This document shows, in pieces, positions 1-7,996 of a stretch of 64,000 nucleotides of DNA. The stretch is from Hoylesella loescheii (GTDB lineage: Bacteria > Bacteroidota > Bacteroidia > Bacteroidales > Bacteroidaceae). The translations under genes were made by a program, and so were the position numbers. The stretch lies in the NCBI GenBank assembly GCA_021531755.1, contig JADYUK010000012.1:1-64000 (forward strand), written 5' to 3'. The notes beneath the pieces are model-generated. The model had not been told where the DNA came from. It did not search any database and worked only from the letters and a program-made list of their open reading frames with translations. Numbering within the stretch: position 1 is the stretch's first letter; each line of letters opens with the position of its first letter.

Positions 1-85
1 GGTTGGGGGTATGGGGCTGGGGGCGTTAGAGCGGTGTGAGATGCTATATCGCGTGGTGGCGGGATTGTCCCGTGGCGACGGGCTG

Positions 86-529
86 TCAGTCTTTGAGCAG
101 TTCTGACAGGGCCTCGCCGAACTCTTCCTGGTCCATGAATGGCTGCTCGGTCTTCTCCCGTGCCCATATCTCTATGCTATCGCCCATGCCGATGAATGAT
201 ACCTGCTGGCTGATGCCTGCGAACTCCTGGCAGCGGCGTGAGAGGAGGAAGCGCCCGTTGGAGTCGAGGGTGACTATCTCGGCGTCGGATACGAACTGGC
301 GGTAGACTTGCTGCTGGCGGGGGTCCCAACGGCTGAGACGCTGACGCATGGAGAGCATCATGGCGTTCCACACTTCCTCGGGGTACAGGACAAGGCAACG
401 CTGGAAGACATCCTTGCGCATGACAAGGGTGTCAACGCCCGACGCCTCCATCTCCTTGCGGAAGACAGAGGGCAGGAAAACACGCCCTTTGACATCTGTC
501 CGGGCCTCTATGTTGCCTAAGAATCTCAT
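86..529 (-). CDS. mraZ: MraZ transcriptional regulator of the division/cell wall cluster
   Basis: The 147-residue protein is a standard-length MraZ. It has two AbrB-like swapped-hairpin repeats, seen as the paired DxxxR signatures DVKGR (residues 12-16) and DSNGR (89-93). MraZ forms ring-shaped oligomers that bind spaced TGGG-type boxes and repress their own operon (dcw cluster, starting mraZ-rsmH). Here the gene reads leftward, so rsmH and the rest of the cluster should lie beyond the window edge; the 85 bases left of the stop show no complete gene. A TAnnTTTG promoter element and three 10-bp-spaced boxes lie 30-80 bases upstream of the start, fitting autoregulation. Identity is very sure from sequence; the downstream partners are inferred. 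Confidence 0.96.
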   Translation of the reverse strand: MRFLGNIEARTDVKGRVFLPSVFRKEMEASGVDTLVMRKDVFQRCLVLYPEEVWNAMMLSMRQRLSRWDPRQQQVYRQFVSDAEIVTLDSNGRFLLSRRCQEFAGISQQVSFIGMGDSIEIWAREKTEQPFMDQEEFGEALSELLKD

Positions 530-561
530 GCCGGTCTATACCTATTATATGCTTTTGCGGA

Positions 562-569
562 CAAAGTTA
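562..569 (-). promoter_or_regulatory. mraZ promoter -7 element
   Basis: TAACTTTG on the minus strand matches the Bacteroidota -7 consensus TAnnTTTG. Transcription would start near 557, giving a leader of about 28 bases. No clear TTTG -33 box is visible; that position is occupied by the MraZ boxes. Confidence 0.6.
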
Positions 570-580
570 CGAAAAATTCC

Positions 581-607
581 CCCACTTCACTCCACTTTGC
601 CCCACTT
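581..607 (-). promoter_or_regulatory. Three MraZ-binding boxes at 10-bp spacing
   Basis: On the minus strand three AAGTGGR-like boxes lie at 607-601, 597-591 and 587-581, each starting exactly 10 bp from the next (AAGTGGG, AAGTGGA, AAGTGGG). MraZ is known to bind TGGG-type direct repeats at this helical spacing. They sit just upstream of the mraZ -7 element, where bound protein would block RNA polymerase. The boxes are seen directly; binding is inferred. Confidence 0.85.
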
Positions 608-619
608 TTTTATACAAAA

Positions 620-982
620 GTTTAAATTTAAATATTCTTAACAATACAACAACTCAGGAGAATTGCTGTAGTGGAAGGTAGGGAGAGCGGCTCGGAGTGA
701 ATACATGCCCAGCAGCAGAATGGTCGGGAGGAGACGGCGAGGGGACAGCCTTAGGCAATGGAGACTGTGAGAAACTGAAGCGCCAATATGCAGGAGAACG
801 AGCAAAAGGAATACAGGAGAACGGGATATCAGAGACAAAAAAACACCGATGAAATGGGCAAAAATTGAACATTTCCGCAGTACGGAGAGGGGCATTGACA
901 AGTCGTAAAGGCCATGAAACGCCGGCATCAATATCATAGGAAAATATTTCAATGAAGTTAATCGTGACAGAGAAAGGCAAAG
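620..982. other. Gene-free stretch
   Basis: No convincing gene is seen. The short open frames here have no recognisable domain and no consistent codon use. A 10-base direct repeat (CAGGAGAACG) occurs at 791 and 814, 23 bases apart. Confidence 0.5.
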
Positions 983-1099
983 CCAGCCGACGCCAAGCCA
1001 AGAGCCATGAGCTTGCGATTATCCACAGTCTCGAAGAGGCGCGACTGTTAGAAACCGATGGGGCAGAGAATCATGAACTTGCTATTATCCACAGCCCCG
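983..1099 (+). repeat. Dispersed repeat element, one full and one partial copy
   Basis: Copy one (about 983-1049) reads GACGCCAAGCC, GAGAGCC/AGAGCC ATGAGC, ATTATCCACAG, then a GCGCGACTGTTAGAAACC end. A shorter second copy follows at about 1066-1099. The same element recurs in both orientations near 1560-1945, 23243-23320, 42640-42735 and 60277-60320. Each of these two copies holds the nonamer TTATCCACA (1019-1027 and 1085-1093), identical to the classical DnaA box. No open frame crosses the element, so it is a noncoding interspersed repeat. Confidence 0.75.
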
Positions 1100-1373
1100 A
1101 AGAATGACTCAGGGGGACGCTCTAAGTGGAGGAATGTAAGCAGTAGGAATGGGGATGTGAGGAGCACTGGATGGGAGGGTCATCCTGTGCTTTTGAGGCC
1201 ATGAAAGGCTAAGGATGGGAAAATTGACGAATAGCAAAGAAAACTGTAAGCGGAAACACTGCTCCAGGTTTCGAATTGTAAGTGCCGGTAAAACATAAGG
1301 GTGAGCAATGATTGTTTTATCGGACAGCCAATGTGACTATAGAAGAGTCAATGGCTTAGTAATGTCCAAGGAA

Positions 1374-1560
1374 TAAGTCTCGAAGAGACGTAACTGATAA
1401 ATTCGACGCCAAGCCGAGAGCCATGAGCATGTATAAGAGCTAAGTCTCGATGAGACGAAACTGATAAATCCGACGCCAAGCCGAGAGCCACGAGCATGTA
1501 TAAGAGCTAAGTCTCGATGAGACGAAACCGATAAATCCGACACCAATCCGAGAGCCAGAG
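1374..1560 (+). repeat. Tandem repeat, 67-bp period, about 2.8 copies
   Basis: Units start at 1374, 1441 and 1508, each with TAAGTCTCGA(A/T)GAGACG. The unit contains the small palindrome GTCTCGATGAGAC and then the GACGCCAAGCCGAGAGCCA segment shared with the dispersed element, so the array is a tandemly amplified relative of it. Units one and two differ at few positions; the third is shorter and more diverged. Noncoding. Confidence 0.85.
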
Positions 1561-1945
1561 CTTGTCAATGTCCACAGCCCCGACAGGGCGCGACTGTTAG
1601 TAACCCCACCTGGAGTGAGGGAGGAGGCGAAGCCGACGACTGAACGCAAGGTGGGGTAAACACGAGGCTTCTATAACGAGCTTCGGAGAAGCGACACACG
1701 TCCACAAATATTTTCTATCAATCGCATTCCTTGAGATTATCGGCGTGTGCCGCCCCTCTGGGGCTTGACTACACTTGATCTTTTATACCCCACCTTATCA
1801 CTCAGTCACTTCGTTCCCTCGTTTCCAGGTGGGGCCACTAACAGTCGCGCCCATTCTGGGCTGTGGACAACAGAAAGCTCATGGCTGAAGCGCGAAGGGG
1901 CCACTAACAGTCGCACCCCGTCGGGTAGGGTGTGGATAATATAAA
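1560..1945. repeat. Inverted pair of dispersed elements with hairpin-forming extension
   Basis: The left copy (about 1566-1657) reads TCCACAGCCCCGACAGGG, CGCGACTGTTAGT, then ACCCCACCT (1603-1611) closed by AGGTGGGGT (1649-1657). An inverted copy runs 1787-1880 with the same ACCCCACCT/AGGTGGGG stem and GCGCGAC-ACTAACAG block read backwards. A further inverted partial copy lies at 1893-1945 and carries TGTGGATAA (1931-1939), the reverse of the DnaA-box nonamer. Noncoding mobile or REP-like DNA is likely; no transposase is nearby. Confidence 0.75.
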
Positions 1946-2063
1946 GCGCTGGGTGGAAAAGCCAAAGACAAAACACGAAAGGCTCTCTCGACCGCCCACC
2001 TCGGTATATTTCCGCTATGTAGAGTCATGTCCTGTCATTGGCGGAGGTGTGGGGAGTGAGGGG

Positions 2064-3386
2064 TCAGCGCACTCTGACTCTACTGCGGAGAGGATACCAG
2101 CGTAGAGACTCTGGGACCCATCCGCTATGACCATCCACCTGTGTCTTGTACCATTGATAGCATACTCCGTCGCGGATGTTGGTGAACCCGGTACAGGGAT
2201 ATATCTTATCTTTTTGCCCATCGGGTTTCGTTATGGTGGCTACGACGCTGCTCGCCTTATCGGGCTTCTCATAGACAAGGATATCCTCATCGAGGAATGG
2301 CGGCACGAAGAGCCATCCCTCACCGTTCTCAGCCTTCATCACCCTCAGCTCACACCGTTGCTTGGGCAGGGCCTTTATGGTCTGGCTCTCAACGATATAG
2401 CGAGTGTCGTTCTCGCCACGGTAGATGTGCTGCTGGTGTGTCTGCTTGTCGACGACCATCCTTGCCTCGCAGGCTGACAAGTCACGTGGGCACAGCTCAT
2501 CGGCCGATGAGATGCACATGTTCTGGTCAGGACGGAACGTCTCTGTATGCCACTCAACTGTCCCGTCGCCAATCAGCGCTACCATATAACTGTCTGAACC
2601 ATAAGCGCGTACCGAATGCCATATCTCTGCCTCGCCGTCCTTGACGAGGAAAGGTGAGGCAGAGAAGAGGGTGTCTCTAAGGCATATCGCTGTCGGCACC
2701 TCGCTCTTTATCCTCAGCGTGAAGTCGTCAATCTGGTGGTTTGCCCAATGCATGGCAGGCATGAGGCAGTAGGGAATTGTGTATGTGGCGTAGATATTCT
2801 CGCTCATATGATAGGTGTAGGTGTGGCGGACGATATTCAGGCCGGGGCGGAAATGTGCTGTGAAGTAGTAGGCATAGGAAAAGGAGGCGAAGCTGTCGGC
2901 CTCGGCATTGTATACCTCGTCGGGCTCGGGGAGTATGCTGTCCGGCACCTCTCCATAGCCTTTCCATTTCTTACGGTCGGCGAACGAGAAGTCCACCTTG
3001 TATTCATCGCCAGCGTATTTTTCAAGTACGATGCCGTTATCCCATGTTAGAGCCTGGCTGTTCATCACGGCCTTGAAATCGTAGATGTAGGGGTGGCGGC
3101 AGTCTGACGGGATGCCTGTGAAGGCGTTGTATGGCGGATTGGCGAGGAATGCCATGGTGACGGTCTTGGGATTCGCACCGTTCATGAACTCATAATAGAC
3201 ATCGACATGGGCGAGAGAATCACGCCCGATAGTGATGGTTAGAATCTCTTTCTTGGCCGAGATATCTGTCTCAGCGACTGGGGTAAGCATACCGCCGTTG
3301 GCATAGAACACTCCGTCGTTGGCAACAGAGGGCATGGAGACGCCGAGGAGGGCGAGGAGGGTGAACAGAATTCTTGGTGTTCTCAT
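2064..3386 (-). CDS. Secreted protein of unknown function with C-terminal SH3-like segment
   Basis: The 440-residue protein starts with a clear signal peptide (MRTPRILFTLLALLGVSMPS, cleavage near residue 22), so it is exported. The first about 340 residues form an acidic, aromatic-rich extracellular domain that I cannot assign to a named family with confidence; it is like uncharacterised Bacteroidales secreted proteins. The last about 80 residues (with a VYEKPD start and SGWVPESLRW end) look like a bacterial SH3 domain, a fold often used for peptide or cell-wall binding. The gene stands alone, with a good -33/-7 promoter upstream and repeat-rich DNA downstream. Function unknown. Confidence 0.8.
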   Translation of the reverse strand: MRTPRILFTLLALLGVSMPSVANDGVFYANGGMLTPVAETDISAKKEILTITIGRDSLAHVDVYYEFMNGANPKTVTMAFLANPPYNAFTGIPSDCRHPYIYDFKAVMNSQALTWDNGIVLEKYAGDEYKVDFSFADRKKWKGYGEVPDSILPEPDEVYNAEADSFASFSYAYYFTAHFRPGLNIVRHTYTYHMSENIYATYTIPYCLMPAMHWANHQIDDFTLRIKSEVPTAICLRDTLFSASPFLVKDGEAEIWHSVRAYGSDSYMVALIGDGTVEWHTETFRPDQNMCISSADELCPRDLSACEARMVVDKQTHQQHIYRGENDTRYIVESQTIKALPKQRCELRVMKAENGEGWLFVPPFLDEDILVYEKPDKASSVVATITKPDGQKDKIYPCTGFTNIRDGVCYQWYKTQVDGHSGWVPESLRWYPLRSRVRVR

Positions 3387-3467
3387 CGTTAAGTCAGTTG
3401 TTTGTTATTGCAGAACATAGTTACAGTTCTGGCCGTCAGTTTGGTTTGAGAGCCATGTTTATGGCGA

Positions 3468-3497
3468 CAAAGGTACATAAAGTTTTGTTTCTGCAAA
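3468..3497 (-). promoter_or_regulatory. Promoter of the secreted SH3-like protein gene
   Basis: TACCTTTG (3475-3468) matches TAnnTTTG, with TTTG (3497-3494) 18 bases further upstream as the -33 box. Transcription would begin near 3463, leaving a leader of about 77 bases. Confidence 0.65.
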
Positions 3498-4040
3498 AAG
3501 AATCGGTATTGTTTGTGATTTATTAACAGACCATGCGACACGTGTAAATATTCAGTTCACCACAGGGATCTTTCCCTGAGCAAAACGAGAAATAACAGAT
3601 ACATGTTATATAGAAGCGAATGCGTTTTGTAACAAGAAAATATAGATTTATATTGTCTCAGCCAGCACGCGCTGAACCAACGGTCGCTGGTTCAGTGCGT
3701 ACTGCTTACTATGTCCGCTGCCTGGACAATAACAGCGCCTATCCCAAAACTGTTATTTTTTGCAAACAAATGGCTTTCTGATGCAATATTCTTGGGGGAT
3801 GGATGATTATATGGATGTACAAGCATACTGAATGGCCAAAGGAAACGCTTGCAGACAAAGCAAACAACAAAGGTTGGTTCAATTAATGCCCACTGTCAAA
3901 ATATTCATAAAGTATGGGATTGACATCCTGTCGTCTGACCACACTGACCGTAGGGAAGCGAATTAATATAACCCACCTAAAACAAGACAAAGTAAAACAT
4001 TACCATGCCCGCCATGGTATAAAAAAGAAAGGAAACAGAA
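3498..4040. other. Gene-free stretch with one strong hairpin
   Basis: No gene is supported. The striking part is a stem of 13 pairs (one G-T) formed by 3667-3679 and 3688-3700 around an 8-base loop. No T-run follows, so it is not a standard terminator; it does not fold into a tRNA. Confidence 0.5.
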
Positions 4041-4766
4041 ATGAAGAAACTGAACATCTATTTATTGTCCATGATGATGATAGTGACATCACTCTCGCTG
4101 GTATCATGTGACGACGACGACGACTGCTACGCAGATTATCTCCCGACAGCTCTCGTCACGGTATATCCGCAGGGCGACGACGCATTCACCATGCAGCTCG
4201 ACGACAAGACAACCCTCGTGCCAACGAATATGAAGGCATCGCCATTCGGAGAGAAAGAGGTGAGGGCCCTCGTCAACTATGTCGAGGAGAGCAGCTCGAA
4301 CGGCAGCTACCGCAATGTCCGTGTCAACTGGATTGACAGCATACGCACGAAATATCCTGTCATGACCACTGGCGACGACAACAGCGCCTACGGCAACGAC
4401 CCGATAGAGATAGTAAGAGACTGGGTGACAGTGGCTGAGGACGGATTCCTCACCCTGCGCATACGCACTCTGTGGGGACTGGGACAGGGTCCGCATATTG
4501 TCAATCTCGTCTATGGAACAGAGGAGGGCAGCGAGGAGACTCTCGTGCTTCACCACGACGCTCAGGGCGACACAAAAGGCGTGATGACCGACGGACTGAT
4601 CGCTTTCAACCTCAACAAGCTGTATGAGGGCAAGGAGAATGTCACGCTGAAACTTAAATGGAACTCATTCTCAGGACCGAAATCGCTCGATATTCCGCTG
4701 TCTATGCATAAAAAGGGCGTGACAGGAGAGGCGACAAACCTGAAGATGAACAGCCGCATAAAATAA
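4041..4766 (+). CDS. NigD-like lipoprotein
   Basis: The 241-residue protein has a lipobox ending LVSC with the acylated cysteine at residue 23, followed at once by five aspartates. An acidic run right after the cysteine is the known surface-export signal type of Bacteroidota lipoproteins, so an outer-leaflet location is likely. The body resembles the NigD family (N-terminal OB-like part, C-terminal beta-sandwich), named from a bacteriocin locus in Prevotella nigrescens but common and of unknown role in Bacteroidales. No bacteriocin or immunity gene is visible nearby. A longer overlapping frame starting at 3914 is rejected because it lacks the signal peptide. Confidence 0.85.
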   Translation: MKKLNIYLLSMMMIVTSLSLVSCDDDDDCYADYLPTALVTVYPQGDDAFTMQLDDKTTLVPTNMKASPFGEKEVRALVNYVEESSSNGSYRNVRVNWIDSIRTKYPVMTTGDDNSAYGNDPIEIVRDWVTVAEDGFLTLRIRTLWGLGQGPHIVNLVYGTEEGSEETLVLHHDAQGDTKGVMTDGLIAFNLNKLYEGKENVTLKLKWNSFSGPKSLDIPLSMHKKGVTGEATNLKMNSRIK

Positions 4767-4891
4767 GCTGGCATAACACCACACGGAGTGGGCAAAGGTG
4801 GCTGGCACTGTGGGACGGCTCGTCAAACCATCTCATTCGCCATGCCACATGGCTCACCTCCTGTCCGCGAATCATGTGAATCGTTCTTTTT

Positions 4892-4984
4892 CACACGGAA
4901 TATCACGGAGTATCACGGGGATTTTTCTTTATCATGAATTAGTGAAAGGCTCTTTCTCACACGGAATATCACGGAGTATCACGG
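4892..4984 (+). repeat. Direct repeat, two 27-bp copies 66 bp apart
   Basis: A 27-base block beginning CACACGGAATATCACGGAG occurs at 4892-4918 and 4958-4984, offset by 66 bases. Inside each block the motif ATCACGG repeats with about 10-bp spacing. Noncoding, between the NigD-like gene and the GH31 gene. Confidence 0.85.
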
Positions 4985-5255
4985 ATTTATTTCTTTGTCA
5001 CGAAGTTAGCGAATTAGCGAATTTTTAGGAGATGGCACACGGCCAGACGAATAGGATATGACTAAATATCCCGTGTCTGTTGACGTGTGCCACCTCCTTT
5101 ATGTATATACCAATGATGACACAGACATGGACATGGGGTAACGGAATGAGCAAAAATGAGCAGGAAGAAGACGATATTCTCGGGCTTTCTGCATTTCTGA
5201 AAATAAAAAAACGAAAAAAACACTCAATACGATACCACAGTAACAGAATTATTAT
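4985..5255. other. Gene-free stretch upstream of GH31 gene
   Basis: No gene is supported. The segment is moderately AT-rich, ends in the GH31 promoter, and shows no strong hairpin. Confidence 0.4.
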
Positions 5256-5263
5256 TATCTTTG
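5256..5263 (+). promoter_or_regulatory. GH31 gene promoter -7 element
   Basis: TATCTTTG is a full match to TAnnTTTG. Transcription would start near 5268, so an upstream in-frame start at 5261 would lie outside the transcript; this supports the start at 5345. Confidence 0.55.
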
Positions 5264-5344
5264 CACAAGCTAAGCCGAAGCTCTGCAACGCGGAGCCAAC
5301 ACAGCCACTATATACCTGAGACTGAAACACCTATAAATAGAAAC

Positions 5345-7687
5345 ATGCATCAGACTATGAGAAACCTTATCATCACAGCCATTGCCCTCATAGCAGGGAC
5401 AACGGGCAGCCAGGCACAACAGCAAGGCGACAACAGCATCTTATTCAAGACCTCGGAGGCGGCACTGCGCATAGAGCTGTGCTCAGAGACAATGTTCCGC
5501 GTCACGAAGGTGACAGGCGAGAGAATGCCTGAGAACGAGCAGTGGATGGTGGAGAGATACCAATTCCCGAAGGTGGAGCACACCGTCAGCGGGAAGACAA
5601 TATCAACCCCGAAGCTCGACATCAGCATCATGGAGAACCCATGGCGCATAGAGGTGGCGACGAAAGACGGGAGGACACTCTACAAGGAGCTCGCAGCGGG
5701 ATACGGAGACAGCATATACAACAAGGTGGAGATGGGATGTGACGAGCACTTCTTCGGACTCGGAGAGCGCATGGAACGTATGGACCAGCGCGGACAGCGC
5801 ATACACCTGAACGTCGAACTGGGACGCGGAGCGAAGCCCGCCGTGGGCGGAAAGGACATACTGAGGGCTAACTACTGCCCTGTACCTTTCATGCTCAGCA
5901 ACAGGGGTTACGGCCTCTTCTTCCACACAGCCGTGCCTAACGACTGGGATATGGGATGGACCGAGAGCGAGAGCTACTCATTCTCAGCGCCCGGAGGCGA
6001 CAATGACTACTACTTCATCTACGGTCCGCAGCCTGAGGAGATAATACACAGCTACCAGCAGCTGACAGGCGTGGCGCCCATGATGCCACGCGCAGCATAC
6101 GGCCTGCACATAGGGTCGTACAGCGGAGGGACATGGCACCACGAGAGCAAAGCCAACGACACATACGTCAAGAACCTCATTGACAAGCTGAGAGAAGAGC
6201 GCATACCATTCGATATGATGTGGCTCGACTCGACATGGAGACACTTCGCGAAGCTCGGCAACGGCGGATGCACATTCGAGTTCCAGGACCAGTTCCGTGA
6301 CCCTAAGGGCATGATAGACCACGCCTACGAGAACCACGTGGCGATGTTCGGTCTGCATATACGCTCGCTTGTCGACGACGGGAAATACAACACCCTGCTG
6401 ACAAAGGCGAGGAAGAAGGGATATACCATTGACGACGGCAGGACAAACGCCATCATAAACTTCTTCGACAAGAGGGCTGTCGAATGGTGGTGGGAGAACG
6501 CTGCGAAGCTCGTCACACGGCTCGGGGTGAAATTCTTCAAGACCGATGTTGGCAGCGCGCTCAACTATGCCGATGCCACAATAGCGCAGAAGGCAGAGCA
6601 TAACCTCTTCCCGATAGCATACGCCAAGGCGCCATACGAGCTCTTCGCACAGGCGAGCGGGCAGAGGGGATTCGACCACACAAGAGAGGGATGGGCAGGA
6701 ATACAGCGCTACCCATTCATCTGGGCAGGCGACTGGGGCTCTGAATGGCAGTGGTTTGAGCCGGTAATAAGGGCCGGACTGAACCTTGGGCTGTCAGGCG
6801 TGGGATACTGGAGCCATTGTATGGGCGGATTCGAGCAGTACTCACCACACGACACCGACCTCTATATAAGATGGTGCCAGATGGGTATGTTCTCGCCCGT
6901 TGCCATACTCTTCGGCATGGACCACCCACGCTACCACGCGCCATGGACATACGGTGACGAGGCGAAAGAGATATTCATCAAGTACGACTCGCTGAGATAT
7001 GCTCTCCTGCCGTATATCTACACCAGCGCATGGGATATGTACAAGACAAGCCGCCCTATAATGGCGCCGATGGTCTACGACAACATCAAGGACATGGCGA
7101 CATACAGCATCTCTGACCAATACATGTTCGGGCGAGACATCATGGTATGCCCTGTGACGGTGAAAGGGGCTCTGTCACGCCCCGTATATTTCCCTGGAGG
7201 AGAATGGGTGGACTACTGGACAGGAGAGCGGATAAGCGGCAGACAGCATAAATCATTCCTCACTCCGATAGACATCATGCCGATATTCATACGCCGCGGA
7301 GCTATCATACCTATGCAGGAGCCTATGCAGTATATAGGCGAGAAGGCGGGGACTGACATGACACTGCTCATCTACCCCTCAGCCAAATCGTCTTATCTGA
7401 TGTACGAGGACGACGGCAAGACGACTGAATACCAGCAGGGTGTGTACGCCACGACTGAGTTTGTCAGCGAGCTGAAGGAGAAAGAGTGGACGCTACGCAT
7501 AAACGCTCCGAAGGGCAGCTATAAGCCCAATGCCCACTACTTCACCGTCATGGCCTATCTCGACAAGAAGCCTAAGGAGATATACGTTGGCGGACGATTC
7601 ATCGACGGGTGGACATACGACGAGGCACACCGTCTGCTCAGATTCACAGCAGGGCAGGGCGTGCTCGATGTCGTCGTGAAGCTGTAG
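5345..7687 (+). CDS. Glycoside hydrolase family 31 alpha-glycosidase, secreted
   Basis: The 780-residue enzyme has a signal peptide ending near GSQAQ (MRNLIITAIALIAG start region). Order: N-terminal beta-sandwich, (beta/alpha)8 GH31 barrel, C-terminal beta domains with a DUF5110-like tail. The WLDST segment is near residue 295; the GH31 nucleophile is Asp401 in KTDVG and the acid/base is Asp463 in WAGDWG. GH31 enzymes are retaining alpha-glucosidases, alpha-xylosidases or relatives; the substrate cannot be set from sequence by eye. Periplasmic or surface location is expected. The start at 5345 (or 5357, MRN) is chosen because it places the signal peptide at the N-terminus and follows the promoter at 5256. 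A secreted esterase gene follows after 309 bases. Confidence 0.92.
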   Translation: MHQTMRNLIITAIALIAGTTGSQAQQQGDNSILFKTSEAALRIELCSETMFRVTKVTGERMPENEQWMVERYQFPKVEHTVSGKTISTPKLDISIMENPWRIEVATKDGRTLYKELAAGYGDSIYNKVEMGCDEHFFGLGERMERMDQRGQRIHLNVELGRGAKPAVGGKDILRANYCPVPFMLSNRGYGLFFHTAVPNDWDMGWTESESYSFSAPGGDNDYYFIYGPQPEEIIHSYQQLTGVAPMMPRAAYGLHIGSYSGGTWHHESKANDTYVKNLIDKLREERIPFDMMWLDSTWRHFAKLGNGGCTFEFQDQFRDPKGMIDHAYENHVAMFGLHIRSLVDDGKYNTLLTKARKKGYTIDDGRTNAIINFFDKRAVEWWWENAAKLVTRLGVKFFKTDVGSALNYADATIAQKAEHNLFPIAYAKAPYELFAQASGQRGFDHTREGWAGIQRYPFIWAGDWGSEWQWFEPVIRAGLNLGLSGVGYWSHCMGGFEQYSPHDTDLYIRWCQMGMFSPVAILFGMDHPRYHAPWTYGDEAKEIFIKYDSLRYALLPYIYTSAWDMYKTSRPIMAPMVYDNIKDMATYSISDQYMFGRDIMVCPVTVKGALSRPVYFPGGEWVDYWTGERISGRQHKSFLTPIDIMPIFIRRGAIIPMQEPMQYIGEKAGTDMTLLIYPSAKSSYLMYEDDGKTTEYQQGVYATTEFVSELKEKEWTLRINAPKGSYKPNAHYFTVMAYLDKKPKEIYVGGRFIDGWTYDEAHRLLRFTAGQGVLDVVVKL

Positions 7688-7996
7688 GCAGGGAAAGCCC
7701 TGAGACGGTGTCTGGATGACGCCGGGCTTGCAGGCGATTCATGCCACGGGGGAGTATCGGACGATGGGTTGACACCCCACTGGAATATCAACACAATGCC
7801 GATTATCCGCACCAGAAGGATGAGCCAACAGCACCAGCGGGATGAGCCAACAATGCCGGCGGGATGAGCGATATGCGCCACAATATAGCTGCACCCTCAG
7901 GCAACATCACCACATCATAGTCAGCACGAGCCATCTGATGCCCATCTCCCCCACCCCATCATGATATATCCATCCTATCAAACACATCATAACACC
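7688..7996. other. Spacer between GH31 and esterase genes
   Basis: No gene is seen. The spacer holds a 22-bp-period tandem repeat at 7810-7875 and no terminator with a T-run. Confidence 0.5.
7810..7875 (+). repeat. Tandem repeat, 22-bp period, three copies
   Basis: Units are 7810-7831, 7832-7853 and 7854-7875. Units one and two match at 19 of 22 bases and share GGATGAGCCAACA; the third keeps GCGGGATGAGC and matches unit two at 14 of 22. The array lies in the spacer 3' of the GH31 gene. Confidence 0.9.

Noticed and set aside
638..1001. Small minus-strand genes in the mraZ upstream spacer
   Set aside because: Overlapping frames of similar length in two phases, no signal peptide or domain that holds together, no promoter signal.
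983..1945. Replication origin because of DnaA-box nonamers
   Set aside because: The nonamers belong to a dispersed repeat, there is no AT-rich unwinding region and no dnaA, dnaN or gidA nearby.
3667..3700. tRNA-like arm
   Set aside because: Only one stem is present; no acceptor or T-arm consensus surrounds it.
7810..7875. 22-bp arrays as CRISPR
   Set aside because: Units follow each other with no spacers, arrays have only three copies, and no cas gene is present.
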